Shown here: positions 17,658 to 24,800 of the stretch, piece after piece | Numbering within the stretch: the first letter of the stretch is position 1 | Layout: every line of letters begins with the position of its first letter | Assembly (NCBI GenBank): GCA_017483805.1 | Contig: JAFUUL010000096.1 | Coordinates: 1 to 64,000, forward strand | From: Prevotella sp. | GTDB taxonomy: Bacteria > Bacteroidota > Bacteroidia > Bacteroidales > Bacteroidaceae | DNA: 64,000 nucleotides | Reading direction: 5' to 3' | Notes under the pieces: model-generated | Database searches by the model: none | Told to the model about the DNA's origin: nothing | The model's input: only the letters and a program-made list of their open reading frames with translations | Program-made: the position numbers and the translations under genes

Positions 17658-19196
17658 TCACTCCCGCTCAAAAATACTCATCTGTGGCTTTAGTACGGGG
17701 CTGTCAATGCCCAGAAAGTGTAATACGCTGTGATAGATGCAGTATTGTTCGACAGTCTGTGGCTGCTTGATGTGCATAGTGGTGTCACAGGTCCACACCA
17801 GGAAAGGAATTTCTGTTTGTGTCTTGGGGGCGATTGCCTGAGGGACTCCGTGCATATAAAGGCCGTTCTCGCCCAACGACTCTCCGTGGTCTGATATGTA
17901 GAGAACGCATGAACGGCGGTCAGGCATAGAGCGCAGTAGGCTGATGACTGAGTGTATGAGGTAATCGGTGTAGATGATGCTATTGTCGTAGGCGTTTAAC
18001 AACTCTTCCCTGTCAGCGTGGGCCATCTCTACAGTTTTGCAGACAGGAACGAACACTTCAAACTCGGACGGGTAGTTAGCACTGTAGAGCGGCCCGTGGT
18101 TCGTATAGGTATGTAGGACTATGAACTGTTTTGCATTCTGGCAGTTGCGGATCTCGTCCTCCAGACCGCATAGCAGAATGCCGTCGTATTGTCCCTGCTC
18201 AGCGTCAGGATACGAGTCGCGCAACTGTTTTTTCTTCACATATTTGGGAAAGTGGGTTGGCGGCTCTCCCCAGTTACTGGTGCGCCAAGTCACATCAACG
18301 CCCATGCGATAGAGATAGTTGGGTAGGATCTCATACAAAGTCTTGCTAGGACCAGGCTGCATGATGGCTCGAACGGCATCGATGGTGTTGGTGGCAGCGG
18401 CTTCAGCGGGAATGGGTGTCACGCTGTCTCTGGCCGTGTAGGGATTGGTATCCCGATGGTAGCCATAGTATCTGAAATGATCTCTGCGGGCCGACTCTCC
18501 TATAATTAGTACGCACACATCACGGCTGTCTGTGGTTATCCGCCCATTGGGCAACAGAATTTCCTTCTCATTCTTCTTCCACTGACTGCTATAGTAGCGC
18601 ACGGTGTTGACGATGTATGACCAAGGGGCTATGAGGCTGCCCAACTCTGTGGCGTTCCGGTCTATCCAGAGGGTGTTGCTCATATTTGCGACCAACAAGG
18701 CCACTATCACACACAGCGCAAAGCCAATGTTTACAAGCAGATGCCGCCAGTGCCCATATTCTGCCTTGCGCATAAAGATATAGAAGCAGGGAGGAACGCC
18801 AGCAAATACGATATAGCCCACTAGTGCCCAAGAGAAGAAACTCGATGCCTCAGAATACTGTGTATTCAACACGTTGCCCATCATGCTTTTCGTGACCAGA
18901 ACCTCATAGTTGTTCACGAAGAAAAGCATGATGGCGTTGCCCACCATGGTCATGGAGAGAAGGCACTTCCCAACAAAACGGCCCAGATAGAGAAGCAGGT
19001 AGTAGACGAGAAAGTCGATGGCCAGCATTAGCAGGGCGGCAGAGGCTGTTAACAATATGGTGTTCCAGCCTCCATCCATTTGTTGAATGGCGTGGTTGAA
19101 GAATGGAACGTGGAAGGCGGCTACTGTATAGGTCGCCAGAATCAGGCACTTGGTGCTCAGTTTGACTGTTTGATGGAACACTTGCATCTTTTGCAT
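17658..19196 (-). CDS. Phosphoethanolamine transferase, sulfatase/alkaline-phosphatase fold (EptA-like)
   Basis: Enzymes of this family move phosphoethanolamine from phosphatidylethanolamine onto lipid A or other envelope glycans, with the active domain in the periplasm. The first ~190 residues hold about five membrane helices (CLILATYTVAAFHVPFF; LLMLAIDFLVYYLLLYLG; LVGYIVFAGVPPCFYIFM; IGFALCVIVALLVANM). The catalytic domain begins with VLIIGESARRDHFRYYGYHR and later has FIVLHTYTNHGPLY and the metal motif LYISDHGESLGENGLYMHG. The nucleophile position holds Ser (GES) rather than the Thr of EptA (GET). I place the start at 19196 (MQKMQVFHQ); this overlaps the end of the upstream PHP gene by 40 bp, suggesting coupling. 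Acceptor identity is inferred from the neighbouring PAP2 gene. Confidence 0.85.
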   Translation of the reverse strand: MQKMQVFHQTVKLSTKCLILATYTVAAFHVPFFNHAIQQMDGGWNTILLTASAALLMLAIDFLVYYLLLYLGRFVGKCLLSMTMVGNAIMLFFVNNYEVLVTKSMMGNVLNTQYSEASSFFSWALVGYIVFAGVPPCFYIFMRKAEYGHWRHLLVNIGFALCVIVALLVANMSNTLWIDRNATELGSLIAPWSYIVNTVRYYSSQWKKNEKEILLPNGRITTDSRDVCVLIIGESARRDHFRYYGYHRDTNPYTARDSVTPIPAEAAATNTIDAVRAIMQPGPSKTLYEILPNYLYRMGVDVTWRTSNWGEPPTHFPKYVKKKQLRDSYPDAEQGQYDGILLCGLEDEIRNCQNAKQFIVLHTYTNHGPLYSANYPSEFEVFVPVCKTVEMAHADREELLNAYDNSIIYTDYLIHSVISLLRSMPDRRSCVLYISDHGESLGENGLYMHGVPQAIAPKTQTEIPFLVWTCDTTMHIKQPQTVEQYCIYHSVLHFLGIDSPVLKPQMSIFERE

Positions 19197-20437
19197 AACA
19201 ATAAGCGGAATACCCTCAGGATTAGGCAGAGCAGGCATACGACCAATGTATTATACAACACCGTTAATGGCCAGTCGACTTTTTGTGGTGCGTTGTTGAA
19301 AGGGTCGGTAGACTTGGCTTTGTCATAGCGGGCGAAGGGATTGGTGTAGATGACCTCCCCCTCTGGAAAAAACACAGTCAGGCGGGCATAATGGTCTTTT
19401 GGCTGGAACACATAGATGATGGAGTCGCTATGCTCCTTGAGGGCAAGCGTCCGGTGGGCCTGACCGGTCACGCGAATACTATCGGCTACGGCAGAAAGAT
19501 ACAGAAAAATGGTGTCGGAGCGCAGGCCAATGTCTTTAATGAACGGCAGTTGCCTATTCTTGTCATACTTTACGTCCCAGTCTCCGTCACCATAGTCGGG
19601 TACTCGCATGGCATAAAAGCATCCGCCGAGTAATGTCTTTTTCAGGTCCTGATACCGACCAGAAGGGGTGCATAGGAAATTACAGCGGCGTCCTATCTTG
19701 CTTGTTCGGTCAGGCTTGTGCAGGTCATCGTTGGCCAGTCCGAAACTGTAGTGGCCGGCACTTAGTGCCCAGTCCCAGTATTCGTTCTCGGTGCTCCTGC
19801 CTGTGTCCAGTTCCATGAGTTCATAGCCGGAGAGTGCTTCCATATGCTCCTGGCTTGTGCCTTTAGTGCGATAGGGATGATTGATTTGTATAAAGTCTGA
19901 ACTAGAACCAAGATAGTCCAGTTCAAATTGTTTCTGAGATGCCAGCAAGGGTAGCATGGCATCGTAGTGAATCACCCGCTGGGCACCGAACACTAGTTTG
20001 TGGAACTTGAAGATGTTATATCCATGTTCATAGACATTCACCTGCAGGCTGGTATCAATGGGGTGGTGGGTGATCTCGTTATGGTTGGAGAAGGTCACAA
20101 TGTCGTATCCCAACTTTTGCAATGCCTCCCAGGTCTGCTGGGCATCATACTCACATTCATTGACTGGCCACGGCCCCTTCACGCGGCTATGTGTGTGGAA
20201 CAGGGCGCGTTTCCAGCAATAGGCACTATCTATGTTCTGATAAGGGTTGAAAATGTCGGGTCCTTCGAATGGTGCCGGCGGACGAAAACTGTAGATAGGA
20301 CTGAAGGCCGTGAGTAGCACAACAAGTACAGGGATGAGTAGTATACACGCGATGGTCTTGGAACAGACGGTTATAAGCCGCCTCCCAGTCAATTTCTTAT
20401 TCGCTTTTGCGGTTGCCTTTCCCTTTGTGACACTCAT
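19157..20437 (-). CDS. Membrane-anchored PHP-domain-like protein
   Basis: A protein with one membrane helix near each end (IACILLIPVLVVLLTAFS after the N-terminal basic stretch; VLYNTLVVCLLCLILRVFRL near the C-terminus) and a periplasmic domain between them. That domain begins FHTHSRVKGPW, followed by LQKLGYDIVTFSNHNEI, HYDAMLP and FIQINHPYR, a pattern of metal-binding His residues like the PHP phosphoesterase superfamily. The substrate is unknown; lying between a PAP2 phosphatase and a phosphoethanolamine transferase, it may act on a phosphorylated envelope lipid or glycan. The start MSVTKG at 20437 is preferred because the -7 box (20446-20453) lies upstream of it; the frame could extend to 20458, but that codon would precede the predicted transcript start. 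Confidence 0.6.
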   Translation of the reverse strand: MSVTKGKATAKANKKLTGRRLITVCSKTIACILLIPVLVVLLTAFSPIYSFRPPAPFEGPDIFNPYQNIDSAYCWKRALFHTHSRVKGPWPVNECEYDAQQTWEALQKLGYDIVTFSNHNEITHHPIDTSLQVNVYEHGYNIFKFHKLVFGAQRVIHYDAMLPLLASQKQFELDYLGSSSDFIQINHPYRTKGTSQEHMEALSGYELMELDTGRSTENEYWDWALSAGHYSFGLANDDLHKPDRTSKIGRRCNFLCTPSGRYQDLKKTLLGGCFYAMRVPDYGDGDWDVKYDKNRQLPFIKDIGLRSDTIFLYLSAVADSIRVTGQAHRTLALKEHSDSIIYVFQPKDHYARLTVFFPEGEVIYTNPFARYDKAKSTDPFNNAPQKVDWPLTVLYNTLVVCLLCLILRVFRLLLCKRCKCSIKQSN

Positions 20438-20440
20438 TGC

Positions 20441-20521
20441 ACCCGCAAAAGTAAACATTTTACCTCAGAGCAACACCTCAACAATGTTGCCAACCTGGCA
20501 ACATGTAGAGTATTTCGCTAC
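20441..20521 (-). promoter_or_regulatory. Promoter/operator region of the PHP-like gene (matches PAP2 upstream region)
   Basis: -7 box TACTTTTG on the minus strand (20446-20453). Twenty-six nt further upstream is the palindrome CAACAATGTTG (20479-20489), then ACATGTAG. The 81 bp align without gaps to 21325-21405 upstream of the PAP2 gene with about 59 identities, and the spacing of all elements is the same. Confidence 0.65.
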
Positions 20522-20523
20522 GC

Positions 20524-21291
20524 TCAAAACAGCAATGCCAGACCGACCCCTGCAGTATTGTGTCTCACATCGTATGTAGGCATGATGGCGAGTGTTCTTT
20601 CGCTGTGCTTGTTCCACCCCAGCAGGTTCCGCTCCCATGGCAGGAGTAGGCGTGCTATTTGTGCTGACAGAATGCCTATCCCACATCCTGCAATGACATC
20701 GTTCAACCAGTGGCGGTCGTTGTATAGACGCAGAAAGCCTACACCAGTGGCAATTCCATATGCAGCAATCCCTATGCCAGTGCCATATTCTATTCGCACC
20801 AGTTCGGCCCCCATAAATGCCGTTGCTGTGTGACCGGAGGGGAAAGAATTGTGTGCGCCGGTGTCGGGGCGAGGCTCGCGAATTGTGTACTTTAGTCCAT
20901 TTACTATCATCCCCATGACTGCATACGATGTGGCAGTCATCACAAGTCTTTCGCGGAAATCATACTTGCTCTTGACCCCCGCCACCCCAAGGCCTACATT
21001 GGCGACTACAGGCAGGTATTGCAGGTAGTCATCGCCGTGCCAGTAGTCTGTGCGCAAGCGGCTCATATCCTCCCGTACACCACGTCGTACATGATCAAAC
21101 CAGTGATTCTCCACCCCGATGGTACCTATGACAGTGAAGGTTATTGGTATGACAAGAGGTTTCACAGATTCTGTCAGTCGTGCGGAAGCAGAATCTGCCT
21201 GCTGTGTGGGTAACGTATCTGTATCAGCCGTGAAGGCCGATGCTTGGCTAACACCTAGTCCGATCATAACCGACAATACGGCGATGCGCAT
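20524..21291 (-). CDS. PAP2-family phosphatase (LpxE/LpxF-like lipid phosphatase candidate)
   Basis: Type-2 phosphatidic acid phosphatases remove phosphate from membrane lipids; members in Bacteroidetes dephosphorylate lipid A. The three signature blocks are present in order: KYTIREPRP near residues 130-138 (KX6RP), FPSGHTATAF near 146-155 (PSGH), and RLYNDRHWLNDVIAG near 185-199 (the His-Asp block). An N-terminal signal sequence (MRIAVLSVMIGLGVSQASAF) precedes several hydrophobic segments, so the active site should face the periplasm. At 255 aa it has the normal length. It is the first gene of the minus-strand envelope set and has its own promoter region (21325-21405). Lipid A is the likely substrate given the phosphoethanolamine transferase downstream, but undecaprenyl pyrophosphate cannot be excluded. 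Confidence 0.85.
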   Translation of the reverse strand: MRIAVLSVMIGLGVSQASAFTADTDTLPTQQADSASARLTESVKPLVIPITFTVIGTIGVENHWFDHVRRGVREDMSRLRTDYWHGDDYLQYLPVVANVGLGVAGVKSKYDFRERLVMTATSYAVMGMIVNGLKYTIREPRPDTGAHNSFPSGHTATAFMGAELVRIEYGTGIGIAAYGIATGVGFLRLYNDRHWLNDVIAGCGIGILSAQIARLLLPWERNLLGWNKHSERTLAIMPTYDVRHNTAGVGLALLF

Positions 21292-21324
21292 AAGTTTGTT
21301 TTTTTTGTTTCATAGAGATATTGT

Positions 21325-21405
21325 ACCCGCAAAATTACGTATTTTGCCACACAGCAGCATGACAACAATGTTGCTGACTCGGAGACATGTAGTGCATTTG
21401 AATAC
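21325..21405 (-). promoter_or_regulatory. Promoter/operator region of the PAP2 gene
   Basis: -7 box TAATTTTG on the minus strand (21330-21337), palindrome CAACAATGTTG at 21363-21373 and ACATGTAG beyond. Elements are spaced exactly as at 20441-20521. The leader to the start codon is about 30 nt. Confidence 0.65.
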
Positions 21406-21524
21406 AATTTTCGGTTGTTGTGATAGGACTTTACGCTGCTTTCGATGGTTGTTATTGGGGAAAAGTCTGGTAGAAACGGGGAGTATCCCCCATGGAATCT
21501 GGGAGAAAAGAGCCTCCAAACTTC

Positions 21525-21634
21525 CTTGCGACTCCAGCCAAAAGACCTTGCGACTCCAGCCAAAAGGTCTTGCGGCTCCAGGCAAAAGGTCTTGCGCCTA
21601 TAGCCAAAAGGTCTTGTGGCTCCAGTCAAAATGA
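21525..21634. repeat. Five tandem copies of a 22-bp repeat
   Basis: Five head-to-tail copies of CTTGCGACTCCAGCCAAAAG+(A/G)(C/T), starting at 21525, 21547, 21569, 21591 and 21613; the last two are more diverged. It lies between the PAP2 promoter and the right inverted repeat. The unit is not a multiple of three and there are no spacers, so it is neither a coding nor a CRISPR repeat. Confidence 0.85.
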
Positions 21635-21690
21635 TTTGGAAATAGGAAACAGATATGGGATGATGTGGTCTGTTATTGTCGTATAACAGC

Positions 21691-21804
21691 CAGAAGCAGG
21701 ATTGGAAGCAGGATGGAAGCAGGATTTGAAAGCAATCCTGCTACCCATAACTCTCTGTGTGCAAATGGATTAAGTCCCAAAGAAGCAGGATAGCAGGATT
21801 GTTT
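21691..21804. repeat. Right copy of the ~113-bp inverted repeat bounding the envelope island
   Basis: Reverse-complement partner of 17045-17157, containing the same AGCAGGAT-rich blocks and the internal pair able to form a hairpin. It ends 46 bp before the stop of the GH51+GH43 gene. The rest of the 21292-21850 gap holds the PAP2 promoter and the 22-bp tandem repeats; no further gene is seen there. Confidence 0.85.
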
Positions 21805-21850
21805 TGTTGTTTAATGTATAGTAGGACAAAGAGGCTTTAAAAGCATAGAA

Positions 21851-24800
21851 TCATTTGGTAACCACTTTCCTCACAGCCCCGTCGGTGGCCTTGACGATAT
21901 GGATGCCCTTCTGTGTCCCGCTGGCTGGACGGCCAGTGAGGTCGTAGGTCGTTCCGGCGGCAGTCTGTCTGTCGGAGACTACTGGGGTGGAGATGGCTGT
22001 GGAGCAGTCGATGTCGAAGCCGTCGGTGGGGAAGGCGTCGAGCAGGGCGCGGGTCTCAGCAGGATGGAGGGGGGTGACGCTGCCGTGGCGCGGGGTGAAG
22101 GCTCCTGAGGTGGTGGTCTGTGCCTGGAGGGTGTACTTGCGCCAGTCGGTGGTGGTGCAGAACTGGTAGTAGCCAGAGCCGTAGCAGTCGTACATGACCA
22201 CGTAGGTGTTTTGCCCGATGAGACGGAAGATGCCGCCGCCCTCCACGGCCACGCTGGTCTGCTGGATGCCGCCGCCCAGTTCGCCCCATTGGCTGCCGGT
22301 GACGCTGCCCTCGGGTGCGGTGAGTCGGCGGGCAGAGACGTGACTGATGGAGGCGATGCCCTCGTTCTTGTAGATCATGTGGTAGAGTTGGTCGGTCTCG
22401 TCGTAGATGATGTCGGCGTCGATGGTGGCGCTGCCTCGGTCGAAGAGGTGGACGGGGTAGTCCTCCAGGTCGGTGAAGTCATCGTTGGCATAGCAGTAGA
22501 AGACCTTGTCGTAGCGGCAGGTGCCGTCGTCGCTGGTGAGCAGTGAGAAGTAGACCATATACTTGCCTGTCTCGCGGTCGTAGATGGTCTCGGGTGCCCA
22601 GACGCGGGTGACGCTGCTCCACCCGTCAGGGAAGCGGGTGGGGAAGTGGACGGTGCTGTGCTTCCAGTGTATGAGGTCGGTGCTGGTGCTCATGGTGATG
22701 CCCCTGTTGCTGCTCCAGCCCTTGGCACTGACCATGTCGGTCGTGACCATGCGGAAGACACCGTCCTCGCCGCGCAGGATGTGGGGATCGCGTATGCCGC
22801 CGGTGATGGTGAAGTCGGCGGAGGAGAGGATGCGCCGTCCGTTGTTGAGCGGCGTGTAGTTGAAGCCGTCGGTGGAGAGGGCATAGTAGAGGTTCTCGTC
22901 GGAGTTGTTGGGGAAGTAGGCGAAGAGGTAGGCGTTGTAGTCCTCGTTGCGCTCTACGGGAATGCGGTAGGCCAGCAGTTCGTCGTAGGTGGCGCTGACG
23001 GCTGCGATGGCCTGGCTCACTTCCTCATCGGTGGTGGCAGCCTGAGCGCGGGCAATGACCTGTGCGGCCTCGTCGCGCTGCTGCTGGGTGAGGATGGTCT
23101 TGGTGTCGAGGAGTTCCTGCAGTTGCCGGATGAGCGACTGGAGGGCGGCTTTGTTGCTCTCGGCCGAAGAACCTATCCACTGCATGTGGAAGTCGTCGAC
23201 GGTGATCCAGTTGGCATCAGTGCCCTCGCAGCCGAAGCCGATGGTCAGTTCGCCGTTGGTGGCTGTGGCCACTACGCTGTAGGTGTCAGGCTGCGTGACG
23301 GGGGTGCGGTTGTTGCCGGCCATCAGGTAGGCACCGCTCACCGCCGCCGTGCTGCCCTGCCGCTCAGCGTGGCAGACGGCTGTCACCAGATAGTCGCCGG
23401 CCCTGAGGCCCGTGACGGTCTGGGTGACGGAGGCATCGGGCAGGGCATTGGTGTTGCTCACCCACTTCTCGCAGTAGTAGTTACCCACCTTGCCGGCCTT
23501 CTGCTCGGTGTTGTTCTGCCGTTGCATGCCGTTGTTCGTCCATCCGCTGGTGAGGCTCTGCTCGAAGGAGGGGTTGATGATGTGGTCGGTGTAGTCTACG
23601 GGCTCTACCACCTGCTCCAGTCGCGCTCCTCCCCAGATGAGCCACTGGGCAGGGTTGCGCTGCGGGATGCCCAGGGCGATGGAGAGGTGGCCGTCGGCAT
23701 CGGCACGGCCGGTGACGGTGTTCAGGTAGAGTCCTTCAGAGAAGCATTCCGACGCCTCTTCCATGCTGTTGGGGTAGGTGTCGCTCTTGCGGTCGGAGGC
23801 CCAGGTGCTTAGTCGTGTGGTCTGGTCGCCGCACTGGAGGTAGGCGTTGCCGAGGTTGAGCCCTTCCCTGTCGGCTGCTGCACAGAGTTCGTTGGAGGCG
23901 GCACGGAAAAAGGCGGGAATGGTGAATCGGTAGATGCCGCCAGCGACGAGTCCGCTGACGGTTTGGCTGAGTTCGCCCGTCAGTTCGAAGGCTTCGCTGA
24001 CCTGTGCCCTGCTGGTGGGCTGTACGAGGACGGGGTTGCCGCCGCCGTCGAACCGATGGAAGGTGCTTTGCCATCCGTCAGTACTTGTATCCATGGCGGC
24101 ATTGGTGAGCAGATGTGACACGTCGGTGCCGATGGCGAGGCGTGTGCTCTCCTGCAGGGGATTCAGGCCTGCCACGTATCGCTCGTACTCATCGGGAGAG
24201 ATGAGGCGAAAGCGGGTGGCCTTTGCCTTGTCTTCAGTGAAGGTGGCTCCTTCGTTCTCGGCAGCACAGGCGAAGTAGGTGCCCGTGAGTTTGCTCTCCA
24301 GCAGGATGCCGCCGTCGGCTGTACTGACAAACCGCCACTGCGTCTCGTCGGTCTTCCAACTGTCGGTGTCAGTGTAGGGATAGGTCAGGTTGCCCAGGTA
24401 CTTGTCCGCCAGGTCGCGGAAGCGGATGCGGTAGACGTCGGCTTCGGCGATGGTGAGTTCGGCGGGAATGCCCAGGGCGGAGAGGGTGGCGCGGGTGCCC
24501 CAGTTGGATCCTCGGGCCAGGAAAAGTCCGCTGTCGATGTCCTTCAGGTAGTAGGTTCCCTCTGTCGGCATCACCCCCACGGTGGTGTTCTCGCCCGGCG
24601 TGATGTCCATCTCAACGATGTTGAGCGAGTAGGGCGGGATGTTGAGCAGAATGTTGGTGCCGTAAGCGGGCAGGGCGGTCTCGGTGGGCACGACGCGGTG
24701 CATGTCTGCCGTGGTGTTCTCGTCCTGATCGCTGACGGAAGCCATCTGCGTCAGGGTGAGGTTGGAGGCTGTGTAGCCGGTGGTGGTCAGCGTGGTGGTG

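Noticed and set aside
21525..21634. CRISPR array
   Set aside because: Copies are directly adjacent with no spacers and no cas genes nearby.
17045..21804. Classic IS element or integron
   Set aside because: No transposase, integrase or target-site duplication is visible, so only an inverted-repeat-bounded island is claimed.
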